Of a DNA stretch of 64,000 nucleotides, positions 1 through 11,769 are shown in pieces. How positions within the stretch are numbered: position 1 is the stretch's first letter; each line of letters starts with the position of its first letter. A model generated the notes under the pieces. The model was given only the letters and a program-made list of their open reading frames with translations. It ran no database searches and was not told the DNA's origin. Source of the stretch: Euphorbia lathyris. Lineage: Eukaryota; Streptophyta; Magnoliopsida; Malpighiales; Euphorbiaceae. Made by a program: the position numbers and the translations under genes. The stretch lies in NCBI RefSeq assembly GCF_963576675.1, contig NC_088915.1, positions 6,329,001 to 6,393,000 of the forward strand. Direction: 5' to 3'.

Positions 1-1619
1 CTGTCATATTTGGAAGGCAATAGATGAATGTTTACCAGGGGGTAAGTGGGAGTAAGACTCTCCGATGAACATGATTGTAGGGAATAGATGGGAAGCAAGT
101 CATCAGAAACTGGAAAATCATCATCAGAATCTTCTGAAGAAGAAGAATCTGTGTAATCTTCAAGGGCGAAGATGGTTTCTGGTGTTGCTTCATCTTGCTC
201 TGAGTACAAGGATTCAACATCTGCATCTTCAAGACTGTAGGAAAGTTGTTGGACCAATTTTTGAGCCTTTTGTGGCTGATTTGGACATTTACGAGCGTAA
301 TGCCCCTTTTGACCACAAATGTAACACCGATCAGTCCGCTTATTCCTGTTGGTCTTTTTCTTGAAAAACTTGAATCGTTTCTGCCGTCTAGACCCTTGAT
401 ATGAATTAGGGAATTTAGAGAATCTAGAGAGCTTTTTGTGGTGTTTCTTCTTTGAGGGACGACAGTCACATTTGCTATCCTTGCACTTGATATGTAGGTA
501 AGATTTGTTGCAAAATTTCTGAGCAAGATTCCTCTGGGACATGATATTGCTAAAGAGGCGTTGTTGCTCACACAATTTCTCTAGAGCAAGAAGAGTGAAT
601 TGGTGAATTTCTCCAATACTGATGTCAGCGAAATTTCTGCATGTGGCTGTGATGAGACGTTGTAACTCTGGTTGGAGTTCAGTTGGTAGAGAGGCAATGT
701 AGGTGTACCGAAGATTCGGATCATTATACCCATTTAGCATGTAGTACCTCTTCACCATTCTTTGATAATGAAAGTCAAGATCCTTTTTCTTCAAAGAGCA
801 GCATTTCATATCAAAGAATTCTTGTTTCATCTGGATGTGATATTTTTTAGGATCGCCGATGAACTGTTGGTGGATCTCTCCCAGAGCATGACTAGCAGTT
901 GGAAGATTGAGAAAGGCGGCCATCTTGTATGGTCCAAGACTTTGGTACCATTCTCGAAGCGTGCCTGTAAATCGGGAGACAAATTCAGTTAGAACCTCCT
1001 TCATGGTGACATCTTGTTTAGTCATTTGCAAATCTATCCATGCTGCCATTTCATGGAGATGGTCTCTCCATCGATGAGGAGGGAGATGATCAAATGTGAA
1101 CCAAGGACTAGATGTTGGCTTGGTAGTTTTAGGTTCTTCATAGAACATGAAATCTTCATCAACTGGTTCTTCAACTGTGGGTTCTGTCACACCAGGGGTT
1201 GGTGCAGAAGACTGTTGTTCATCAGCCATGAGTATCTGAGTAATATCAGTAATATCAGCATCAGGTTCTGAAGGAAGATCTTCAGATGTTCCTTCTGAGG
1301 AGTCTGTAGAATACTCTAGGATGGTGGTGAGATGATTAACCATAGAAGCCATATTGGAAAACATAGGTTGTTTATCTTTTGAGGGTCTATGATGTTTTGG
1401 CTTTGGAGAATCTTCTTCAAATGAGCCGGAAGAGGATAAAACTTTTGTAGGTGGAGCTTGGAGTTGTTCATGGATCATCTGAAAAGGAGTATATGCTTGT
1501 GTTGGAGGTGGAAAAGGTGAAAAATGATGTGGGGAGCTGGAAAAGGGATCCACAAATTCTGGAGGAGAGGTCGAAGGTTGAGATTGAACCTTTGCCAAGT
1601 CCGCTTCTACTTGAGCTAA
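1..1619 (-). pseudogene. Endogenous caulimovirid-like polyprotein, capsid/zinc-knuckle part (partial)
   Basis: The reverse strand is open in one frame from 1619 down to the window edge, about 539 codons, so the 3' part is missing. A CCHC knuckle (C-X2-C-X4-H-X4-C) lies at 285-326, preceded by a Lys/Arg-rich stretch (about 330-480) and followed by an acidic, Ser-rich tail. This is the layout of caulimovirid and retroelement capsid proteins, where the knuckle binds nucleic acid. The frame is the same as that of the three segments upstream (1620-2030, 2055-2501, and 3686-4504 beyond the duplication), from which single stop codons separate it, so all were probably one polyprotein of an integrated pararetrovirus. 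No reverse transcriptase is visible inside the window; it would lie beyond position 1. A gypsy-type retrotransposon gag is the alternative, but the linked movement-protein-like domain argues for a pararetrovirus. Confidence 0.7.
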
Positions 1620-2030
1620 CTAATCTTTTAACCTTCTGATCTCAGCTTCTTTCTGGTTGAATTCTTGTCCAAATCTTCGCTGGGAAATTAAAGTTCGAAG
1701 ATTGTTGTCAACCTTTTGGATCTGTTGGGTCAGATCTTTCTGCGTTTTGAGTGCAAACTCTGTCAAAGAATCAACCTTTTGGGACATGTGTTTCTGGGAG
1801 GAAACCATGCGCTCAAGCTTGTGATCAATCTTTTGAAGGTAATTATTCTGGGCTATGGCATTGTCAGTTTGCCAGTTTAGCACAGACTCAAATGGTTTAG
1901 GTTCTTCAAGGTGGCCAGTATGGGTAACAGTATGGGAAGGTATGTAAGGAAAGGATACTGTTTTAGACTGGGTGTTGGTCTGTTTTGTCAAAGGTGGGAA
2001 ATCTTCTGGGGTGAAACTGGTGTTCATCAT
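1620..2030 (-). pseudogene. Endogenous caulimovirid-like coiled-coil segment
   Basis: A 136-codon segment rich in Gln, Lys, Leu and Val, with heptad-like spacing of hydrophobic residues over roughly residues 60-130, suggesting a coiled coil. Caulimovirids often carry a coiled-coil virion-associated protein or domain; equating this segment with it is inference. It ends at TAG (1620-1622), after which the same frame continues open to the window edge. Upstream, TAA (2055-2057) separates it from the preceding segment, again in the same frame. It is best read as an internal part of one decayed polyprotein and not as an independent gene. Confidence 0.6.
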
Positions 2031-2054
2031 GCATGGTTGTACAAGAGGTGGTAG

Positions 2055-2501
2055 TTATGGAGAATGAACAGGTGGAGAAGGATGACACCGTCTCTTCAGT
2101 TTTGCAAGAAATTCAAGCTCCCTTTTGTAGATCGCAAGAGGCTTTAGATAAGCTGGGGTGGACTTAAACTGAGGTTCTGGAGTGACATCTTTTCTGGGAT
2201 GGATACCGATCCAGGGCGCATCATCATCATCAGGCTTTGTCGGAGCTCTGGTTAAAGACGAGCGACAAACTCCTTTCCTGGATGGTTTTGCTGTTTTCTT
2301 GCGAGAGTAACTATCGAAAGAAACATCATCAGAATCAAGATCTTCTACACATGTACACGATGGATCACACATCCCACTACCGGGAACATCCCAGATGAAA
2401 TGACCATCTATGTGTGAAACGTAGGTGTGTCGACCATCAGGCCCAAAACTATGGATGAGAATCTTCTTTTCTCTAGGAAAAGAGGCTGGAGAGATCATCA
2501 T
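2055..2501 (-). pseudogene. Endogenous caulimovirid-like linker segment, copy 1
   Basis: A 148-codon segment with an acidic middle (D/E/S-rich) and basic C-terminus, no recognised domain. It lies in frame between the movement-protein-like part (2631-3179) and the coiled-coil part (1620-2030). Its first 113 codons are identical to those of the segment at 3161-3556, because both fall inside the 1,055 bp direct duplication. The ending at 2055-2057 is a TAA. Confidence 0.6.
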
Positions 2502-2630
2502 GGCTTGATGAAAAGAGTGCCTTGGGGGCTGAAATACTGTCTTTACCAGTCCATCTTCCCTATTCTGAAAGGATGAAGAAGTGGTTTGGACAGGCTGAGA
2601 AATCTGGTGTAATTTCTCATAGGCAGTGAG

Positions 2631-3179
2631 CTATTCAAAAGGCATCAACTGAGTAAGTTCTTCCCTAGAGATCTGGCGAGGGATTTGTACAATTGTTGGA
2701 TTGTCATCTTCCTCCGCAATTAAAAACAAGGCTTCAGATGAAGTACTCTGGGTTGGCATGTCAAGTGCATGATTCTGGAGCCGATAAATGAGTTGGTGGT
2801 GAACTGTTGCTGCAATAGCTGTAGAGATTTGCTCAGCACCAATTAGTTGTACTTGAATCTTAAAGGTGGAAGGAAGGTTTGGGTCATGTAATGAAAGGTT
2901 GAAGTTTGGAAAAAATGTTAGAACAATACTACCGGCATTGAGTGTTTTTAAAACTGTGCCGATGACAGCATGTTCAAACTTAAGAAATCTGGTATCCAAC
3001 AGGCTTACTCGTGCTGTAACTGGGAGACCCTTCCTGCCATGAAGAGTCAGAATAATACGTACTGCCCCAAGATGGAAATGTGAGTATCCTTCTTGCCTCC
3101 ATTTGGATATGAAAGAAGTAGGAATCTCCAAGGTTACATATTGTTCTGCACTGGTAGCCTTCAGAGAACATTGGTCCAT
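2631..3179 (-). pseudogene. Movement-protein-like segment, N-terminally truncated copy
   Basis: Duplicate of the C-terminal 182 codons of the movement-protein-like reading frame at 3686-4504, translated identically. It lacks the first 90 codons because the duplication boundary cuts them off. The duplication period (1,055 bp) is not a multiple of three, so this copy is out of frame with the intact one. It is a product of the tandem duplication and not a functional unit. Confidence 0.7.
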
Positions 3180-3556
3180 TTTGGAAGTTTGGACATATTT
3201 TTTAGCATGTGGTCCATTAAAAACTGAGGTTCTGGAGTGACATCTTTTCTGGGATGGATACCGATCCAGGGCGCATCATCATCATCAGGCTTTGTCGGAG
3301 CTCTGGTTAAAGACGAGCGACAAACTCCTTTCCTGGATGGTTTTGCTGTTTTCTTGCGAGAGTAACTATCGAAAGAAACATCATCAGAATCAAGATCTTC
3401 TACACATGTACACGATGGATCACACATCCCACTACCGGGAACATCCCAGATGAAATGACCATCTATGTGTGAAACGTAGGTGTGTCGACCATCAGGCCCA
3501 AAACTATGGATGAGAATCTTCTTTTCTCTAGGAAAAGAGGCTGGAGAGATCATCAT
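3161..3556 (-). pseudogene. Endogenous caulimovirid-like linker segment, copy 2 (chimeric end)
   Basis: Same first 113 codons as the segment at 2055-2501, directly downstream and in frame with the movement-protein-like part, from which one TAG (3686-3688) separates it. Its last 18 codons are chimeric: the frame crosses the duplication joint near 3215-3220 and then reads the second movement-protein copy in the wrong frame until a stop at 3161. Confidence 0.65.
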
Positions 3557-3685
3557 GGCTTGATGAAAAGAGTGCCTTGGGGGCTGAAATACTGTCTTTA
3601 CCAGTCCATCTTCCCTATTCTGAAAGGATGAAGAAGTGGTTTGGACAGGCTGAGAAATCTGGTGTAATTTCTCATAGGCAGTGAG

Positions 3686-4504
3686 CTATTCAAAAGGCAT
3701 CAACTGAGTAAGTTCTTCCCTAGAGATCTGGCGAGGGATTTGTACAATTGTTGGATTGTCATCTTCCTCCGCAATTAAAAACAAGGCTTCAGATGAAGTA
3801 CTCTGGGTTGGCATGTCAAGTGCATGATTCTGGAGCCGATAAATGAGTTGGTGGTGAACTGTTGCTGCAATAGCTGTAGAGATTTGCTCAGCACCAATTA
3901 GTTGTACTTGAATCTTAAAGGTGGAAGGAAGGTTTGGGTCATGTAATGAAAGGTTGAAGTTTGGAAAAAATGTTAGAACAATACTACCGGCATTGAGTGT
4001 TTTTAAAACTGTGCCGATGACAGCATGTTCAAACTTAAGAAATCTGGTATCCAACAGGCTTACTCGTGCTGTAACTGGGAGACCCTTCCTGCCATGAAGA
4101 GTCAGAATAATACGTACTGCCCCAAGATGGAAATGTGAGTATCCTTCTTGCCTCCATTTGGATATGAAAGAAGTAGGAATCTCCAAGGTTACATATTGTT
4201 CTGCACTGGTAGCCTTCAGAGAACATTGGTCCATTTTGGAAGTTTGGACATATTCTTTAGCATGTGGTCGTCTGGTGGAGATCAAAGACCTGATACTTCT
4301 TGTGATAGAAGAATCACGCCTATAAATATTGTAGGGATTGATCAAGGGTAAGTTGGTTGAGTGGATTTGAGCATCTTCTGGAACATAAGAGTATTCCACA
4401 AGATTTTCAATTTTTGAGGTTTTGGTTTGTCGAAAGGATGATGGGATAGAAAGAGAAGAAGAAAGTTGAATGGGATTGGAATTAGAAGTTGAAGGTGATT
4501 CCAT
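3686..4504 (-). pseudogene. 30K-superfamily movement-protein-like N-terminal part of endogenous pararetrovirus
   Basis: A 272-codon frame from ATG at 4502-4504. After a Ser-rich N-terminus (about residues 1-90), residues 95-225 have the alternating beta-strand pattern of plant virus 30K movement proteins, with an invariant-type Asp in the segment LLDTRF (about residue 153). Such proteins move virus genomes through plasmodesmata, and in several endogenous caulimovirid groups this domain starts the polyprotein. A TAG at 3686-3688 interrupts a frame that continues in 3161-3556. Neither a primer-binding site nor a promoter is evident just upstream (4505-4560). LINE sequence starts at about 4562, so the virus copy may have integrated next to or into a LINE. 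Confidence 0.65.
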
Positions 4505-4561
4505 GATTAAATGATCTTTCCTCTATTCACTTTATCTGATTTGAGAGAAATCAGTTAATTC

Positions 4562-5505
4562 ATGATAAATCCAATTTGGAGTGGTCAAATTGATGGCAAT
4601 TGTGAAAGAAATGATATATGGATATTTCAATGCGATGAATATTGTAATCAGGTGCTTGGTGTAGGTTGTAATGCTGCTAATTATGGTCAGCAAGCTTTGT
4701 TTGGGAAATCAATGTTAAATGTGAATGCAAGTTATAGGACAAGCACTATTCCTGGTTTTTTCGCAGGCCTTTGGGATTACAATGAAGTTGGTGCTGCGTA
4801 TGTATTCTTGAATGGAGGATTAAACTGTGCTCAATTTATTGTTCAAAATATTGCAGGTGTGCAGCAGCATTTTTTCCAAAATTCTGCAAGCAATGGTGGT
4901 GTTGCTACGGGCTTTCTAACAAAAAATAATTATGGTCGGGTAGCAGCAAATTTAGAGGATGGCAATGATGTAATTAATTTAAGGAGGCAATCTTACCAAG
5001 TTGAAGCAGGATCCGAGACATTTTCTTCAAGAGTTAGGTGGCTACCTTCATTATTCGGGTGCTTTAAACTCAATTGTGATGCGTCCTTTTCCTTACGGAC
5101 TTCAGATGGATCTTTTGGTATGATTGTTCGTGATTGCAATGGGTTGGTTTCATTGTCGGGTGGTGGCCCTATCGGAACCACTTTGTCTGCTTTACACGCT
5201 GAATTATTAGCGATTTTGTTTTCCCAACGATTTTATTACTTCAAGGAGATCAAAAGCTGTCAAATTGGTTAGGTATAATTCTTGATGACATAATTGAAGT
5301 GGCAAGAGCATTTGTTTCAATTGAGTTTGTTTTTGAGAGACGTCAAGCCAACGTTCCTGCATACAAATTAGCTGCTTGGGCACGATCTCTCTCTCATTTG
5401 GAAATTCTCGTAGAAGATTTTCCTAATTGTATTTCTTCTTGTATCCAGGATGATATTTGTTCAGTTGGTTTCTAATACAAGTTTAATTATCAAAAAAAAA
5501 AATAA
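4562..5505 (+). pseudogene. L1-type LINE 3' end with RNase H domain
   Basis: The frame 4562-5272 encodes a connector followed by the start of a plant LINE RNase H domain. The FKLNCDASF strand is at about 5062-5090, the GSFGMIVRD strand follows, and ALHAELLAI carries the catalytic Glu. A frameshift near 5265 moves the rest of the domain to another frame, ending at TAA 5473-5475. The segment that normally carries the ESDS motif is degraded. A run of A (about 5492-5502) after the stop is the expected LINE tail. Reverse transcriptase and endonuclease are absent, so the element is 5'-truncated or cut by the pararetroviral sequence to its left. Confidence 0.8.
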
Positions 5506-5689
5506 TAGTCACTTTTAATGACGGATCCAAAGAGGCTCATAGGGCTTAGCATCCACTGGTTGTCAGAAAATATAAAAAAAAAACTCCATAAAAGCTATAC
5601 AGAACTTTAATTTTTTGTGTGTAAAAGTATCCAAAAATATCAATTCAAATCACGTATCATAAAAAAAAAATAAACATGTTCTCTGATCC

Positions 5690-6045
5690 TAGTGCCGGCC
5701 CAAGCCTGTGCCCAATTGGTTGTGCTTGGAAAAGGGAAAATGACTTTAAGTTTAGACCTGCTAAAGTCCTTCTATATCTAGAGCGGCCCGTCCTATTCAT
5801 ATTAAATTTTAAATCGATATATTTATATATCAAACATTTATTATAAGTAGAAAATTTTAATTTTTTTTATTAAAAACTATATATATATCTTATATGTTGC
5901 TTATTTGGGATGAGTTTGAGATTTGATTTGTAAGCCTGATCCCAATAGCAGACTAGGTTTGGCCTAAGCTAAGTATTACGAGAAAATGTTTGTTGGTCCA
6001 GCCTGAGCCCGATTAGCTCGAATCATGATTAAATCTACTACTCTA
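5690..6045. other. Degraded hAT-like debris (GCCGGCCCAAGCC type)
   Basis: Contains pieces that resemble the ends of the element at 8316-9315 (paired 'gcccaagcc' and 'gcctgagccc' strings around an AT-rich middle). No clear terminal repeats or duplication remain. Confidence 0.35.
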
Positions 6046-6046
6046 A

Positions 6047-6451
6047 CGGGGTGTTTGTTAGAAGGGATATAGGAGGTGGGATAGAGATAAAAAAACACGA
6101 GATACGTTATCCCGTGTTTGTTTGGGAGATAGGAGAGCGAGACAGATGAGGGATAAACCTCTTATTCCTCAAATCCTGTACCTAAGAGGGGGTGGTATAA
6201 GGAGGTGGGATAAGCTCTTGCGATTTTAATAGGATGGAAAAGTTCATCTTATCCCTCAAATTAATGTTATGTAGTTTAAATAAGGTTAAAATAGTAAAGT
6301 GTATTCTTTTATCCCTATCCCTACCCCACGTACCAAACATTGAATAACAATTCTCGACTATCATATTTTTATCCCTATCCCAATCATTTATCCTTATCCC
6401 TATCCCAACCTTTATCATTATCCTTATCCCAATAGAATATCAAACGCCCCG
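6047..6451. mobile_element. PIF/Harbinger-like (Tourist-type) MITE
   Basis: Ends CGGGGTGTTTG and CAAACGCCCCG are inverted repeats. The flanking triplets are TAA on the left and TAC on the right, close to the 3 bp TWA duplication of PIF/Harbinger elements. The inner part is a degenerate foldback of 'ggataagggatagg'-type repeats. There is no coding capacity. Confidence 0.6.
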
Positions 6452-6598
6452 TACATACATTCTGCCAATGAATATTGGATTGACTATTTTAAAAGGACAT
6501 CATTTAACATCTACTTATAGCTATAAACAACAAAATATAGCTAACAACAATAATGCATATTAAATTGCGCAACAAACAAGTTCATTAATATATATAGG

Positions 6599-7112
6599 AA
6601 TTTGGGTGCGTGAAAGTGAACAGTGATGGTGCGTGTAAGAGCAACTCGGGCCCCTCCACTGTAGGTGGATTCATTCGGGATCCGATGGGGGAGTGGCTGG
6701 GTGGTTTCGCTGCAAATATAGGTGTATGCTCTTCTATTTTGGCGGAACTGTGGGATCTTTAATACGGGTTGAAGCTACCTTGGGAGAAGGGATTCCGAAA
6801 GGTGGTAATGGAGTTAAAATCTCAATTTATTGCTCGTTTAGTTACAAATGGCTACAGCTCACGACATCGGTTTTATTGGCTTTTGGAGAAGTGCCGAGAG
6901 ATCCTGAAGAGGGAATGGGAGGTATGGGTGTTCCACACACATCGAAAAGGGAACAGAGCAGCAGACTAGATGACAAACTTAACAGGACAGTTGTCGATGA
7001 ACTATAACAAATGTGGTGCGGCTCCTCCTATAGATATTCATAAGTTGTTATTGACTGATACGAGGGGTTCCAGTTTGTTTCGTCGGGGCTCTTAACCAAA
7101 AAAAAAAAAAGA
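6599..7112 (+). pseudogene. LINE RNase H and 3' end, second fragment
   Basis: From about 6605 the forward strand reads VKVNSDGA, GGFIRDP and LAELW, the RNase H signature of plant L1 LINEs, up to a stop at about 6760. A continuation follows with a VFHTHRKGNRAAD motif (6925-6969), equivalent to the conserved HV.RE.N..AD end of the domain. Stops and shifts break the frame. An A-run at about 7099-7110 ends the copy. Only the last 0.5 kb of the element remains. Confidence 0.75.
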
Positions 7113-8315
7113 TATTGAAAACCTTATGGATTGGGATGAAAGGGAGATATAGTTAATATATTCAAGATAATCACGTATTTACAAAATACCGATGATAGAA
7201 ACGTTAATTAGATATTGCCTAATTTTAGTAAAGGTTAGGGGAAAATTTTAAGGTATTTCTGGAGTAATATTTCCGACCAATCAAATCACGACACATGTAT
7301 ATATATTCTTTTTTCCCACCCATCATATTCATGTAGTGGTATTCAAAACTATTTTGATTGGTCCGGAGTATTACTTCGAGAGTACTATGGCCCTAAAATA
7401 TCATAAAGAAGAGATATTGAATGCTTATGGTAAAGTATTCTCAATTTATTATATTATATTTCATGTTTTATTTCTTAATAGACAAGATGTGAAGCATGTT
7501 TTGCTAATTGAATTAAATAAAATAAATTGGTGAAACTTTATATTATTCAAAAGCACTAATTAAGATTAACTGAACAAATACAGATTTTAAGTGTGTTCCA
7601 CTTTAATGAATTGGGAATTTTTGCTTTTGCTTTTGTTGAAATTTTTTATATTTTACTTCTTACACAATTCTCCCTTTTGATGCATTTGGCAATTAATTAT
7701 TTGAAGAATATTTTATGAAGATTCTGAGTGCTGGATAGAATCCCTTTTGTCGATTCCTACCTCTTTTTATTTATTCCGGGTAGGTGTCAAATTTAACCCT
7801 AACGTTTCAAATAAAGTGTAAATTTAGCTATAACATATGAAATAGTATAAATATAACTCTAATATTTATCGAAAATTTAAAAATATTGATTTGACCGTTA
7901 TTTAACGGTCACATCGAACATTTCAGACAAGTTTATTGGTAAATTGAAACAGTTTTGTATATATTTTATTGGTTTTTTGTAACTATATTAATTATAGTAT
8001 ATATTGTAGACAATTTTTAGAGTTACTTCGCATTATAGCATTTTTTTTTAATTAAAGTTATCAAAAGTGATGTTGAAAAAAGAAAAAATATTATATTATA
8101 TTTTGAGATGATGTTTTGAACTTTGACAATTTTAGGGTTCCTTGCATTGAAAATACTCTAAGTACACTATGATATCAAAGTTAGTAATCAATCGGTATAG
8201 AGAAATGGATATTCTTACATCATAAAGAGAGAAACTATATATTATCTGTTTATAAACTTTTATGCATATGAAAATACCATTCTTCCCTTGTGCTGAGTGG
8301 TGGGGTGGTTTCTGT
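7113..8315. other. AT-rich non-coding stretch
   Basis: No gene. The piece at about 7785-7930 resembles MITE ends of the 'cctaacgtt' type. The rest is low-complexity AT-rich DNA. Confidence 0.5.
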
Positions 8316-9315
8316 TACATCTGTCCACGGGTCCAGGTACCCATCCGGTCCACCCAGATTTGTGTCTCTTGGACCGGGCTTGAACAATAAAAATTGTTTA
8401 TAGGTCCAGCCCGCCTATTTTTTGGACGGGGTTGGTATTAATAAAAATAACACTGGCCGGTCCAGTCCGATCCGTCTATTAATATTAATTAATAAAGGGT
8501 TAAGGTGCAAAAATACCCCTAACGTTTTGGGTCAGGAGCAATTTTACCCTTTACTTCTAAAATGGTACAATTTTACCCCTAACGTTTGTAACCAAGAGCA
8601 ATTTTACCTCTAACGTTGATAATTTGGGTCAATTTCAGACACTATTATAAAACACAAATATTTATGTTCCTTATTTTGCACAAATTTCATATCAATTTGT
8701 TCTAAAAAAATGATTTCATGTTTTTTTTTTATAATTTAATAATAGAATTGAAGATTAATATTTATAAATTCGGTGAATTTTTTGAATTTTTTGTCTAATT
8801 CGTACAAAAGACAGTATATTTTCTTTTTATTTTTTCACATCCCAACATATATTTGTGATTTGTTAGTGTTAAAATGATGCACGTGTGATGTGTAGATGAC
8901 AAGATTCATGACCGAGCAGACGGTTTGATGAATTATTTCTGAAATTGATCCAAATTATCATCGTAAGGGGTAAAATGTTCTTGGCTAAAAACGTTAGGGG
9001 TAAAATTGCATCATTTTAAACGTTAGGGATAAAATTGCTCCTAACCCAAAACGTTAGGAGCATTTTTACACCTTAACCCATTAATAAATGTATATATTTA
9101 TATATGAAATATTTATTTTTAAATATAATATTTATTTTTTATAATTAATAATTTTATATTTATATTTAGGTGGACTTATATGGGTTGGGCTTGGGATTTG
9201 ATTTTTAAGCCTGAGCTCAGGCCCGTCCGAACCCGCCTAAATTAATAGTGGACTGGGCTGAGCTTGGACCGAGCATTTTTACCTAAAACACCGGCCCGGC
9301 CCATGGACATGTCTA
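8316..9315. mobile_element. hAT-like non-autonomous element with nested MITE
   Basis: Imperfect inverted ends (TACATCTGTCCACGGG and CCCATGGACATGTCTA). Flanks GTTTCTGT (8308-8315) and GTTTCTAT (9316-9323) match at 7 of 8 bases, the duplication size of hAT elements. A 583 bp MITE (8497-9079) is inserted inside. No transposase. Confidence 0.7.
8497..9079. mobile_element. MITE family I, copy 1 (MULE-like)
   Basis: Long inverted ends starting GGGTTAAGGTGCAAAAATAC. Perfect 9 bp duplication ATTAATAAA at 8488-8496 and 9080-9088. 583 bp, the same length as the copy at 36566-37148. Inner copies of 'gagcaattttacccctaacg' make the termini internally repetitive. Confidence 0.85.
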
Positions 9316-9607
9316 GTTTCTATTATGAACTTGTGGGCTTTTCCTTTAATAGTGGGCTTTTTAGAATTGAATGGGCTTCGAAAAATAAACTTAACATTTA
9401 TCTATGGTTTAATTATTGTCAATAAAGACATGTGTAATCGTTGATGTAAAGCTGATGATTACCTATGGTGGAAAAAATGTATACAAGCTTAGGTTGAGTT
9501 ATAGAAAACCTCTACACACTCTCTGTGGTTCTCGGATATAAGGTAAGAGTGTTCAACGATCGGTTCGGTCTGAAAATCGAACCGAACTGAAATAACAGAA
9601 AACCGAA

Positions 9608-10290
9608 TCTATATCTATATATAATATAAAACAGGAACGATGGAACTGAGGTGTCACTTCCTCTTTTTTTAGTGATAAAAATTTAATATATTAATTTTAA
9701 TTATAATATTATATTTATCTATAAAAAGATTATTTTATCCGTACTATATCTAAAAGTTCTACAGAATTTAAATTAATCCCTAAAATCTCTCTAATTCTCT
9801 ACATATCTATATCTATATATAATATAAAACAGTAACGATGTAACTGAGGTGTCACTTTCTCCTTTTTTAGTGATAAAAAATTTAATATATTAATTTTAAT
9901 TATATTATTATATTTATCTATAAAAAGATTATTTTATCCGTATATCTAAAAGTTCTATAGAATTTAAAATAAATCCCTAAAATTTCTCTAATTCTCTACA
10001 TATCTATATATCTATATATATATATAATATAAAATAGTAACAATGGAACTGAGGTGTCACTTCGTCCTTTTTTACTGATAAAAAATAAAAAATATAATAT
10101 ATAATATATTAATTTTAATTCTATTATTATATTTATCTATAAAAAGATTATTTAAAGTAAATGTGAAAATAAAATAATAATTTTTAATTTATATAGCACC
10201 TTTATGTCATTAATTGTAATTATTAAATTATATTTTTATTAATATTTATATATTCAGATGAATCCGTGCATCGCACGAGCCAAAAACTAG
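9608..10290 (+). mobile_element. Non-autonomous Helitron
   Basis: Starts with TCTATATCTATATATAATAT right after A (9607). Ends CTAG (10287-10290) right before T (10291), preceded by a short hairpin (CGTGC 10265-10269 with GCACG 10273-10277), the typical Helitron 3' end. The 5' end sequence occurs three times, starting at 9608, 9806 and about 10003, in direct repeats of about 198 bp. No Rep/helicase coding. Confidence 0.85.
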
Positions 10291-10488
10291 TAACACTTAA
10301 AATGAGAACTGAATCTAACCGATCTAAATATTTTGGTTCGGTTCGGTTTTCGGTTTCAACATACAGTTAAACCTCGATAAATAAATGTTTGATAAAGTAA
10401 TAACCTCGTTTATATAATAAATTCTTTCGGTCCCGACTTGGACCAATGGACTAAAGTAATAACCTCGCTAAATGCATTCAGGGCCGGT

Positions 10489-11608
10489 CCTGAGAATTCA
10501 TGGGCCCTAGGCTGAATAATAAATAAGGGCCCATTGATTAAAAATATTTAACATAAAAAATATTCCAGTACATAAAATTTCTTATTTATCTACCTATTAA
10601 ATGTATTTGTTAAAAAATTAAATCAATTGCCACATGTATATATCACACTCAAAAATTGTGTTATTTGGTAAAAAAAAAAAAATTAACAAAATCGATTAAT
10701 TTTTCATCCAAGTTAAATGTCACTTATGGAACTTTAAGCGGAAAATATTACAAAATGGTATGACAAAATTTTGCATATCACAAAAGCCAAAATATGAGTT
10801 TGATTCTTAAATTAACCTTCAATTTTTATTCAAAATATCAATTTGATCTTTTTTTAATTTAAAATATTAATTATTTGACCTTTTAAAACCTTTTTTTTAA
10901 ATGACCCTTTAAAACCTAAATAATTTATAGGGCTTTTTACATTAATATCACAATTGGTTACAAAATTACAATTAAATCATATCATCAAAATTAATTTTTA
11001 ATATATTATTAATTTTCACGGTCAAAGCTATGTTTATTTTGTTTTTAACAAAGTTTTATTTATGTGTTTTCACCATTGATTTAATTTTCTAATCCATCAT
11101 CCAATGGTGAAAACACCCAAGTAATGGTACTTTGTCAAAAACAAAGTAACCATAGAAGACACCTAATTTTCATATAAAAGAAATAAAGTATGATTTTATA
11201 CTCAAATTAAAAAAAAAATAGACTCTAATACCTTAGTAAATATATGCTATCCCCTTAATTTATAAGCCATAATCTTTAAAGTATATTAAAAATAATAATT
11301 TTACTAGTTTAACATAATTGTATATCAGTTTAAAAAAAAAATATATTCTTCATATTAATATATATATTTTTAGAAAACCAAATATTTGAATATATGTTTT
11401 GTTTGGAAAAAAACTTTGCAGTTTGTGGGGGTTGAACTAGAGCCCTTAGAATTGAAACTATGAACTTCAACCACTAGGATACTCTTTGATTTTGGTATAA
11501 ATATTTACCGCACAAATATATATACAGTTAATAAAAAATATTTGGGCCCCCTTACAGTCATGGGCCCTAGGCCGGTGCACCCCTGGCCTAGGCCCAGGGC
11601 CGGCCCTG
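10489..11608. mobile_element. hAT-like element nested in the pogo-like element
   Basis: Termini CAGGGCCGGTCCTG and CAGGGCCGGCCCTG (inverted), flanked by AATGCATT (10481-10488) and AATGCATC (11609-11616), 7 of 8 identical. GGGCCCTAGGC motifs recur near both ends. No transposase frame is seen. Confidence 0.85.
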
Positions 11609-11684
11609 AATGCATCAAGTAATAAAAATATTTAAATCCTTAAGGGCCCAATGAAAATATAAATTAATAATTATTGAATTACAT

Positions 11685-11690
<6 letters not shown>

Positions 11691-11749
<59 letters not shown>
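11691..11749. repeat. (TA)n microsatellite
   Basis: Uninterrupted TA dinucleotides, about 29 units, inside the pogo-like element. Confidence 0.95.
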
Positions 11750-11751
<2 letters not shown>

Positions 11752-11769
11752 CAAAACCTTTCAATCAAA

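Larger units (their letters stand above)
2166..4269. repeat. Near-perfect 1.05 kb direct tandem duplication inside the pararetroviral sequence
   Basis: 2166-3214 and 3221-4269 are offset by 1,055 bp. I found a single difference (T at 3200, C at 4255), and the encoded proteins are identical over the shared part. A six-base filler (3215-3220) lies at the joint. Confidence 0.9.

Noticed and set aside
65..1639. Plus-strand frames across the pararetroviral region
   Set aside because: Shadows of the minus-strand virus reading frame, which alone carries the zinc knuckle and domain order.
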